Program-made: the position numbers and the translations under genes | In this document: positions 1-5,663 of the stretch, in pieces | How the letters are laid out: each line of letters opens with the position of its first letter | Position numbering within the stretch: position 1 is the first letter of the stretch | Assembly: GCA_015489295.1 (NCBI GenBank) | Contig: WGAB01000296.1 | Location: 1 to 6,382 of the forward strand | DNA from: Caldifarciminota bacterium | GTDB lineage: Bacteria; WOR-3; Hydrothermia; WGAB01 | Reading direction: 5' to 3' | Length of the DNA: 6,382 nucleotides | The notes under the pieces: generated by a model | Told to the model about the DNA's origin: nothing | The model's database searches: none | The model's input: the letters and a program-made list of their open reading frames with translations, nothing else

Positions 1-954
1 GATCAGGCTGTGGGGCCGCCCCAGAAGATCCAGAATCTTCCGCACGAGGTCCAGGTTCTCAATCTCCCGGGTGCCGGGCACATTGTACTCGGTGCCGGGC
101 TCGCCCCGCTCCAGGAGGAGCACCAGGGCGCGGGCCAGGTCCCGCACATAGATCCAGTTTCGGCGCTGGCGGCCGTCGCCGTACAGGGGCAGGGGCTGAT
201 GGGCCAGGGCCAGAAGGGTCATCACCGGAATGAGTTTTTCCGGATACTGCCGGGGACCAAAGGCATTGCTGGGCCGGGCGATGATCACCGGCACCCCGTA
301 GGCCCGGTGGTAGGCAAAGGCAAGGCGATCGGCGGCCGCCTTGGAGGCGGCATAGGGGCTGGAGGGCCGGAGCGGCCAGGTTTCGGCGGCGGCGCCCTCC
401 GGCACCTCCCCGTACACCTCGTCGGTGGACACATAAAGGAACCGTTCCACCGGGTGCCGGCGGGCCGCCTCCAGCAGCGTGTAGGTGCCCCAGATGTCCG
501 AGGCCAGGAACCGCTGGGGATGCACGATGGATCGGTCCACATGGGTTTCGGCCGCCAGGTGCACCACCCGGTCCACCCGGACCATCACCTGCTGCGCCAC
601 CGGCCGATTGACCAGATTGGCCACCACCAGCACCGGCCGTCCCTCGGCCTCGGCCTGTGCCAGCAGACGGGAAAGTTCCTCAGGATCCGCCGCTTCCCGG
701 GCGTCGGCGGGCAACTTGTCGGCATCCAGCGGAACCCCCAGCGACTGGACCTTGCCGGTATAGTCCACCACCGCCAGGTCCTCGCCGAACCGGGGCACGA
801 TGGTCAGAAGGTCTGAAAAAGCCTGCAGGTTTTCGGGGTGGCCGGCGTAGTTCAGGGCGTCCAGAAACACGAGATGGGCCCCGGAGTCCTTCAGGGCCTC
901 GGCCAGGTGGGAGCCGATGAAGCCTGCCGCGCCGGTGATCAGGATGCGCTTCAT
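1..954 (-). CDS. rmlB: dTDP-glucose 4,6-dehydratase-like SDR protein, 3' end cut by window edge
   Basis: This extended short-chain dehydrogenase probably converts dTDP-glucose to dTDP-4-keto-6-deoxyglucose in the cytoplasm, the second step towards dTDP-rhamnose and other deoxysugars. The 318 visible codons start with a Rossmann motif GAAGFIGS (residues 8-15). VVHLAAETHVDRS (130-142), the dehydratase-type STDEVYG (176-182, with T177, D178 and E179), Y201-x3-K205, an RmlB-like EKLIP (239-243) and YGDGRQRRNWIYVRD (258-272) follow. The C-terminal 20-50 residues typical of the family lie outside the window. The ATG at 954 overlaps the stop of the YfhO gene as ATGA and has no clear Shine-Dalgarno site, so translational coupling is likely. 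Oddities: about 50 extra residues between positions 44 and 107, and ANLVN (112-116) where RmlB has (A/G)DIxD. SNAFGP (229-234) replaces the usual SNNYGP. A related sugar-nucleotide dehydratase or epimerase is the alternative. Confidence 0.85.
   Translation of the reverse strand, partial: MKRILITGAAGFIGSHLAEALKDSGAHLVFLDALNYAGHPENLQAFSDLLTIVPRFGEDLAVVDYTGKVQSLGVPLDADKLPADAREAADPEELSRLLAQAEAEGRPVLVVANLVNRPVAQQVMVRVDRVVHLAAETHVDRSIVHPQRFLASDIWGTYTLLEAARRHPVERFLYVSTDEVYGEVPEGAAAETWPLRPSSPYAASKAAADRLAFAYHRAYGVPVIIARPSNAFGPRQYPEKLIPVMTLLALAHQPLPLYGDGRQRRNWIYVRDLARALVLLLERGEPGTEYNVPGTREIENLDLVRKILDLLGRPHSLI
951..954 (-). other. ATGA stop/start overlap between YfhO-family gene and rmlB
   Basis: The TGA stop of the upstream gene (953-951) overlaps the ATG start of the dehydratase gene (954-952). 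The bases before the ATG hold no clear GGAGG-like site, so terminating ribosomes probably re-initiate here. This ties production of the two proteins together. Confidence 0.8.
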
Positions 955-3395
955 GCCCGGGGGCGCCGCTTCTCGGGCCAGGCCAAAAGGCCCAGGATCA
1001 GGAGCACGCTCAGCAGGGTGATGCCGCCGCCGCGTCGCCAGAAATCTTGCCGGTAACGGAACTCCAGCGTGTGGGTGCCCGCCTCCAGGAACACGCCCCG
1101 CAGCACATAGTCGGCCACATACACGGGCCGGGATTGGCCGTCCACATATGCCCGGTAATGGGGGTAAAAGTTGCCGGAGTACAGCACCAGGGCCGGTCGG
1201 GACAGGGTGACCTCGGCCCGCACCCGGTTCGGCGTGCGCTCCAGGAAGCGATAGGAAAACTGGAGGGACACCGTATCGGGCGACAGGGAAACGCCGGGAT
1301 CCTGTTCCAGAAACGCCACCCGGGCGGGATCAAAGGAAGCCGACTTCATGCGGGCCAGCACCTCCCGGGCGGGCAGCACCTCGTACCGCTCCACGGCAAA
1401 GAGCCGCCCCAGATCGTGATGGTTCCGGTAAATCGCCACCTGCCGGTCCCGGTACACCTCCTCCATGCCGTCGCGGTGCAGGAAATTCAGGATGAGCTGC
1501 AGAAAGGCCCGGGTTTGGGGATCGTAGGGGCTCAGGTCTTCGGGAATCGGCTGGGTGACCACATACCGCACATTCAAGAGGTCCACGAGTTGGGGGTACC
1601 GGTAAAGGTCCAGCACGCTTTGCGGCCGGAACATGATGGTGTTCTCCGCACCGATGAGCTCCTGGTATCGGCGGGACTGGTTGCCGTGGTGGCCGCCGAT
1701 GGACTCAAGGTCGTGCCACATCAGGTAGTTGTTGTCCACCTTGTAAAAGATGGGGAACACGCGGTACACGCCGGGGTCTTTTTTCAGGGTTTGCACCACG
1801 GCGTCGGGCGCGTAGTACCGGTCGGGCGCGGGCACCCGCTGGATAAAGGGCAGGTCGTGGGGCCAGAGGTCCAGGACCACGAGCAACGCACCCAGCGCCA
1901 GAAAGGCTATGGCATCCAGTTTCCGCTGCAGATAGGCCCGCAGGGCCAGGGCGAAGGCCAGGGCCAGGATGGCCGTGAACAGGGCGAACTTCTGGAACAC
2001 ACCTGCATTCAGGGCCACCAGCTGGGCCTTGCGGGGATCGTGCACAAAGAGCCGGGCCAGGGGCTGGTACAGGCCCGCCGCCACAAGGTACAGGGCGATC
2101 CAGCCGCCGGTGATGTACCAGAAGGTGCGCCAGGTTTGGGGATGGTCCCGTCGTTCCAGAAGCCCCTGAAAGGCCAGGGTTCCCAGCAGCAAGAGGTCCA
2201 GGTTCAACACGAAGAAGGCCATGCTGTGGGCCCGAAACTTCTTGAACTGGGGCAAAAGGGCGTAGAAGAGTTTGAACACCGGCGTGTGGCCTCCCAGCAC
2301 GATGAAGAAGAAGAGGACGAAAACGGTCAAGAGGAACGCGAAGAAGCGGCTCCTTCGGGCGAAGGCCAGGGCGTACAGGGCCGGCAGCCAGGCCAGGAAC
2401 CCCGCGTACTCGGCGTTGATCTTGAAGGGGTTGGAGCCCCAGTAGTGGTCCAGAAGGCCGGAAAACCTCGGCCAGAAGGTGCTGAGGAAGTCTTCAAAGG
2501 GCAGGGCCCAGGAGGCGGCAAAGGCGTAGCCCCGGCCCGCACCGCTCCGGGGCGAGTAGTGGGACAGGTACTCAAAGGCCGGCACATACTTGAGGGCCGC
2601 CACGCCCACCGCCAGGATCACCATGGCCCAGAAGCAGGCGGAGCGCCGGAGCGCCACTCCCGCCCCCTGCTCCCGGTACAGGCCCACGGTCTCAAACAGC
2701 CAGAGCAGGCCCAGCACCAGGTAGGTGTAGTACATCATCTGGATGTGGATGCTGAGGGTGAGGTAGCCGAGCACCAGGGCGTTCAGGAAGAAGAGGCGCC
2801 GCCGGCCGGTGCGCAACCCCTGATAGGTGAGGTAAAACAACAGCGGGAAAAAGGCGATCGCCACGGCCTTGCCGTCGTGCCCGGGATAGGCCAGCGACAC
2901 CAGCGTGGTGGAATACATGTAGGCCAGGGCCAGCAATACGGCCAGCACCCGACGCGACAGCAGCGAGGCGAACAGCAGGTAGGCGGTGAGCCCGGCCAGG
3001 AAGGTGTGCAGGATGAAGGTGTAGTTCATCACCACATGGGTGGGGAAAATCAACCGGAACAGGGCGGTCAGGTAGAACATGTCGCCGTGGAGGGCGTCAA
3101 TGAAGGGGATGCCCGAGAAAATGTAGGGGTTCCACAGGGGAAAGGTGTGGAGATGCCGAAGCACCCTGGCCTGGAACTCGCGGAAGAACATGCCGGCGGT
3201 CAACTGATCGGTGGCGGCAATCATCCACTGGGGCGAGAGTACGCGGTAGTACAGCACCAGCGTCAGCACCAGAAACGCCAGAACAAGCCATAGGGTTTTA
3301 AGAGAAAGGTCTTCGCGCAGGTACTTTTGAGGCCCGGAGGCCCTGGTGGTTTCCTTTTGCTTTTTCTTTCTGTTTTTCGGGGAACGGGTAGCCAC
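951..3395 (-). CDS. YfhO-family polytopic membrane protein, putative GT-C glycosyltransferase
   Basis: This 814-residue membrane protein probably transfers sugars from a lipid carrier to a cell-surface glycan; YfhO of Firmicutes is needed for lipoteichoic acid glycosylation. A Lys/Arg-rich cytoplasmic tail (1-33) precedes a first transmembrane helix (about 34-51). About a dozen more hydrophobic segments run to about 510, then a soluble, probably external region (about 511-790) and a last helix (about 791-806). D63 in the first external loop, before the family-like FPLWNPYIFSGIPF (85-98), is a candidate catalytic Asp. The C-terminal YPHYRAYVDG (744-753) and AGTHTLEFRY (772-781) match the YfhO signature of a Tyr-Pro turn, AYVDG and a closing strand. 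The start is GTG at 3395; no other ATG, GTG or TTG occurs in frame before helix 1. There is no Shine-Dalgarno site, and a promoter lies directly upstream. The stop overlaps the next gene by four bases. Family is well supported; substrate is unknown. Confidence 0.88.
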   Translation of the reverse strand: MATRSPKNRKKKQKETTRASGPQKYLREDLSLKTLWLVLAFLVLTLVLYYRVLSPQWMIAATDQLTAGMFFREFQARVLRHLHTFPLWNPYIFSGIPFIDALHGDMFYLTALFRLIFPTHVVMNYTFILHTFLAGLTAYLLFASLLSRRVLAVLLALAYMYSTTLVSLAYPGHDGKAVAIAFFPLLFYLTYQGLRTGRRRLFFLNALVLGYLTLSIHIQMMYYTYLVLGLLWLFETVGLYREQGAGVALRRSACFWAMVILAVGVAALKYVPAFEYLSHYSPRSGAGRGYAFAASWALPFEDFLSTFWPRFSGLLDHYWGSNPFKINAEYAGFLAWLPALYALAFARRSRFFAFLLTVFVLFFFIVLGGHTPVFKLFYALLPQFKKFRAHSMAFFVLNLDLLLLGTLAFQGLLERRDHPQTWRTFWYITGGWIALYLVAAGLYQPLARLFVHDPRKAQLVALNAGVFQKFALFTAILALAFALALRAYLQRKLDAIAFLALGALLVVLDLWPHDLPFIQRVPAPDRYYAPDAVVQTLKKDPGVYRVFPIFYKVDNNYLMWHDLESIGGHHGNQSRRYQELIGAENTIMFRPQSVLDLYRYPQLVDLLNVRYVVTQPIPEDLSPYDPQTRAFLQLILNFLHRDGMEEVYRDRQVAIYRNHHDLGRLFAVERYEVLPAREVLARMKSASFDPARVAFLEQDPGVSLSPDTVSLQFSYRFLERTPNRVRAEVTLSRPALVLYSGNFYPHYRAYVDGQSRPVYVADYVLRGVFLEAGTHTLEFRYRQDFWRRGGGITLLSVLLILGLLAWPEKRRPRA

Positions 3396-3401
3396 GGCTA
3401 A

Positions 3402-3430
3402 ACTATAAGGGAGCCCCCAATCCGGTGCAA
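3402..3430 (-). promoter_or_regulatory. Predicted sigma-70-type promoter for leftward genes, placed for leaderless transcription
   Basis: Read on the minus strand, TTGCAC (3430-3425) is followed by a 17-base spacer and TATAGT (3407-3402). The -10 box matches TATAAT at five of six positions. The -35 box matches TTGACA only in its first three bases. Six bases (TTAGCC) separate the -10 box from the GTG at 3395, so the normal start of transcription, about seven bases past the -10 box, falls on or next to the start codon. Spacing and position support the call; the -35 box is weak. Confidence 0.6.
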
Positions 3431-3476
3431 TTTCACGAAGCCGGGCGCCGAAACGGGCTCCATCGTGGGGATTGCT

Positions 3477-3506
3477 TTGACAGAAGGCCGGCCCTGGGAA
3501 TAGAAT
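3477..3506 (+). promoter_or_regulatory. Predicted sigma-70-type promoter for aminotransferase operon
   Basis: A perfect -35 box TTGACA (3477-3482) is followed by an 18-base spacer and TAGAAT (3501-3506), five of six matches to TATAAT. Transcription would start near 3513, giving a leader of about 38 bases before the ATG at 3551. The spacer contains the 8-base palindrome GGCCGGCC (3486-3493). No other gene start or terminator lies between this promoter and the aminotransferase gene. Confidence 0.72.
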
Positions 3507-3535
3507 TTGCGGCTTACCCCAGCCATTTCAACGAC

Positions 3536-3543
3536 AAAGGAGA
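3536..3543 (+). promoter_or_regulatory. Ribosome binding site that sets the aminotransferase start
   Basis: AAAGGAGA lies eight bases before the ATG at 3551. It favours that ATG over the in-frame GTG at 3425, which would add 42 residues unlike the family, has no such site and lies upstream of the predicted promoter. Confidence 0.85.
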
Positions 3544-3550
3544 CCGAAAC

Positions 3551-4879
3551 ATGGCACAGTTTAAGGGTCCGGAGATCGTGGTGACCCCACCGGGTCCGAA
3601 GGCCCAGGAGATCCTCGCAAAAGACCGCAAGTACATCTCGCCTTCCTACGGCCGGCCCTATCCGGCGGTGATCGCGCGTGGTGCCGGCATCTACACCTGG
3701 GATGTAGACGGAAACCGGTACATGGACCTCTCGTCGGGCATCGGTGTGACCAACACCGGCCACTGTCACCCCGAGGTGGTGGCCGCCATCCACGCCCAGT
3801 CGTCGGAACTCATCCACATGTCGGGCACCGACTTTTATTACCCGGTACAGGTGCAGCTGGCGGAGAAACTGGCGGAGATCGCTCCGGGCGCCCAGAACAA
3901 ACGGGTTTTCCTGGCCAACTCCGGGGCCGAGGCCGTGGAGGCCGCTATGAAACTCTCGCGGTACAAGCGGCAGCGGCCCATCTTCCTGGCCTTCTTCGGG
4001 GCCTTCCACGGCCGCACCTTCGGGGCCCTCTCCCTGACCGCCTCCAAGGAGGTGCAGCGCCGCCACTTCGCGCCGCTTCTGCCCCAGGTGGTGCATATTC
4101 CCTATCCGGATCCTTACCGCACTCCCTTCGGCGTGAAACCCGAAGAGGTGACCGACACCGTCCTGGCCTATCTTCGGGAAGAGGTGTTTGAGCGGGTGGC
4201 CCCTCCGGAGGACATCGCCGCCATGTTCGTGGAGCCTGTACAGGGCGAAGGCGGCTACATCATCCCGCCCCGCGACTTCTTCCCCCGGCTCAAGGAAATG
4301 CTGGACGAGCACAACATCCTGTTCGTGGACGACGAGATCCAGGCCGGTATGGGCCGCACCGGCCGGATGTTCGCCATTGAGCACTGGGGTGTGATCCCGG
4401 ACATGGTGGCCGTGGCCAAGGGCATCGCCTCCGGACTGCCACTGGGAGCGATGATCGCCCGCGCCTCGCTGATGGACTGGCCTCCGGGCACCCATGCCAG
4501 CACCTTCGGCGGCAACCCCGTGGCCTGCCGGGCCGCCCTCAAGACCATCGAACTTCTGGAAAACGGCCTCATTGAGAACGCCGAGCGGGTGGGCCGGGTG
4601 TTCCTGCAGCGTCTCCAGAAACTGCAGGAAGAGTTTGAATTCGTGGATAACGCCCGCGGCCTGGGCCTCATGCTGGCCATTGACATCGTGAAGGACCGCG
4701 AGACCAAGGAACCCGACCCCAAACTCCGCCAGAAAATTCTGGAACAGGCCTTCAAGCGGGGCCTTTTGATCCTGGATGCCGGGCGTTCGGCCATCCGGTT
4801 CATCCCTCCTCTCATCATCACCGAAGAGGAGGTGCACATTGCCCTGGATATCCTGGAAGAGGTCCTTCGGAGCCTTTAA
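3551..4879 (+). CDS. Class III PLP-dependent aminotransferase (4-aminobutyrate/ornithine aminotransferase or amino-acid racemase type)
   Basis: This 442-residue cytoplasmic enzyme of PLP fold type I should move an amino group between an amino acid or other amine and a 2-oxo acid. Residue order fits the class: GIYTWDVDGNRYMD (46-59), NSGAEA (123-128) for the PLP phosphate, FHGRT (152-156), EPVQGEGG (228-235), DDEIQAG (260-266) with D261 placed to contact the pyridine nitrogen, the Schiff-base lysine K290 in AKGIASG, STFGGNP (317-323) and RFIPPL (416-421). HIPYPDPYRTPFG (182-194) and the length resemble the thermophile group that holds ornithine and 4-aminobutyrate aminotransferases and the Pyrococcus broad-specificity amino-acid racemase. 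Substrate and reaction therefore cannot be fixed. It is the first gene of a probable three-gene operon with its own promoter and strong ribosome binding site. All key residues are present, so it should be active. Confidence 0.93.
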   Translation: MAQFKGPEIVVTPPGPKAQEILAKDRKYISPSYGRPYPAVIARGAGIYTWDVDGNRYMDLSSGIGVTNTGHCHPEVVAAIHAQSSELIHMSGTDFYYPVQVQLAEKLAEIAPGAQNKRVFLANSGAEAVEAAMKLSRYKRQRPIFLAFFGAFHGRTFGALSLTASKEVQRRHFAPLLPQVVHIPYPDPYRTPFGVKPEEVTDTVLAYLREEVFERVAPPEDIAAMFVEPVQGEGGYIIPPRDFFPRLKEMLDEHNILFVDDEIQAGMGRTGRMFAIEHWGVIPDMVAVAKGIASGLPLGAMIARASLMDWPPGTHASTFGGNPVACRAALKTIELLENGLIENAERVGRVFLQRLQKLQEEFEFVDNARGLGLMLAIDIVKDRETKEPDPKLRQKILEQAFKRGLLILDAGRSAIRFIPPLIITEEEVHIALDILEEVLRSL

Positions 4880-4890
4880 AACACCCATTC

Positions 4891-4897
4891 AGGAGGT
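4891..4897 (+). promoter_or_regulatory. Ribosome binding site of dehydrogenase-like gene
   Basis: AGGAGGT matches the Shine-Dalgarno consensus and lies within the 21-base gap after the aminotransferase stop. Only about four bases separate AGGAGG from the ATG at 4901, slightly close but workable, and it fixes that start. Confidence 0.8.
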
Positions 4898-4900
4898 ATC

Positions 4901-5650
4901 ATGGCCAAGACACTGGTAATCGGGTTGGGGGAAATCGGCCAGCCCCTGATGAACCTCCTCTCCCGCAGCCACGATGTGGTGGGGAAGGATATTGAACCCC
5001 TGGAACTCCACGAACCCGTGGAGGTCATGCACATCTGCTATCCCTATGAGATCGGCGACTTCGTGGGCACGACGGTGGAGTACATCCGGCAGTACAAACC
5101 CTCGCTCGTGATCATCAACAGCACCGTGGTACCGGGCACCAGCCGCAAGGTTCAGGAACAGGTAGAGGTTCCAGTGGTTTACAGCCCCATCAAGGGGAAA
5201 CACTGGAAGATGGAGGACGATCTCCTGTACTACCCGAAGTTCGTGGCCGGCTTTGACGAGGAGGCTGCGGTGAAGGCCGGCACCCACTTCCTGCGGGTGG
5301 GGATGAAGGTACGGCTGTTCCACCCGGTGGAAGGCCTGGAACTGGCGAAGCTCATTGAAACCACCTACTTCGGGCTCCTCATCGCCTGGGCCCAGGAAGT
5401 GGAACGACTGGCCAAACAGGTGGATGCCGATTACTACGATGTCATGAGTTTCACCGAGGGCATTCCCTACCTGCCACCCCAGGTCTTCACCCCGGGCTAC
5501 ATCGGGGGACATTGCGTGATCCCCAACATCCACCTGCTCCTGACGAAGTTCCAGTCCAAGTTCTTTGACGCCATCCTGGATTCCAACTACCGGAAGGCCC
5601 TGGAACTGGGGATGGAGGAAGCCCTGAAGCGCGATCAGGACCAAGGGTAG
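4901..5650 (+). CDS. Miniature UDP-glucose/UDP-ManNAc dehydrogenase homologue lacking the UDP-binding domain
   Basis: This 249-residue cytoplasmic protein resembles the N-terminal and central part of nucleotide-sugar 6-dehydrogenases, which oxidise the sugar C6 alcohol to an acid with NAD. A Rossmann motif GLGEIG (8-13) is followed by ICYPYE (45-50) at the usual ICVPTP position, STVVPGT (74-80), YSPIKGKH (94-101), a helix with LAKLIETT (148-155), and PGYIGGHCVIPN (198-209), close to the PGxGVGGHCIPVD of WecC-type enzymes. C205 and K150 match the catalytic Cys and Lys. Positions equal to human UGDH E161, N224 and D280 are I97, T154 and N209. Family members usually have about 400-460 residues; here the C-terminal UDP-binding domain and about 40 residues after strand 2 are absent. 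A clean start and stop argue against recent decay. It could be an oxidoreductase with another substrate or a non-catalytic protein. The family call is firm; the function is unknown. Confidence 0.8.
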   Translation: MAKTLVIGLGEIGQPLMNLLSRSHDVVGKDIEPLELHEPVEVMHICYPYEIGDFVGTTVEYIRQYKPSLVIINSTVVPGTSRKVQEQVEVPVVYSPIKGKHWKMEDDLLYYPKFVAGFDEEAAVKAGTHFLRVGMKVRLFHPVEGLELAKLIETTYFGLLIAWAQEVERLAKQVDADYYDVMSFTEGIPYLPPQVFTPGYIGGHCVIPNIHLLLTKFQSKFFDAILDSNYRKALELGMEEALKRDQDQG

Positions 5651-5653
5651 GAG
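5649..5653 (+). promoter_or_regulatory. Ribosome binding site of FemAB-like gene
   Basis: AGGAG overlaps the TAG stop of the preceding gene and lies ten bases before the ATG at 5664. The overlap with the stop suggests the two genes are translated from one message. Confidence 0.6.
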
Positions 5654-5663
5654 CCACGGCAGG

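Noticed and set aside
10..816. A 268-codon open frame on the plus strand opposite rmlB
   Set aside because: It is the antisense shadow of a clear dehydratase gene and has no ribosome binding site or family motif.
1930..1975. Repeated GCCAGGGC-like units that look like a short tandem repeat
   Set aside because: They encode an Ala/Leu-rich membrane helix (about residues 474-487) and reflect repeated GCC and CTG codons.
1047..3293. A 748-codon open frame on the plus strand opposite the YfhO-family gene
   Set aside because: Its translation is rich in Gly, Gln, His and Val without family motifs, and it lies wholly opposite a well-supported gene. Strong codon bias in GC-rich DNA removes stops from this antisense frame.
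3486..3493. GGCCGGCC palindrome in the rightward promoter spacer as an operator
   Set aside because: Eight bases of pure G and C are common by chance in such DNA, and the symmetry does not extend beyond them.
3425..3550. An upstream GTG start for the aminotransferase adding 42 residues
   Set aside because: It lies upstream of the predicted promoter, lacks a ribosome binding site, and the added residues do not resemble the family. AAAGGAGA precedes the ATG at 3551.
3398..4888. A 496-codon open frame on the minus strand opposite the aminotransferase gene
   Set aside because: The composition is shadow-like (Gly, His, Val, Leu), there are no recognisable motifs, and it crosses the divergent promoter region. 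The plus-strand gene has all the catalytic residues.
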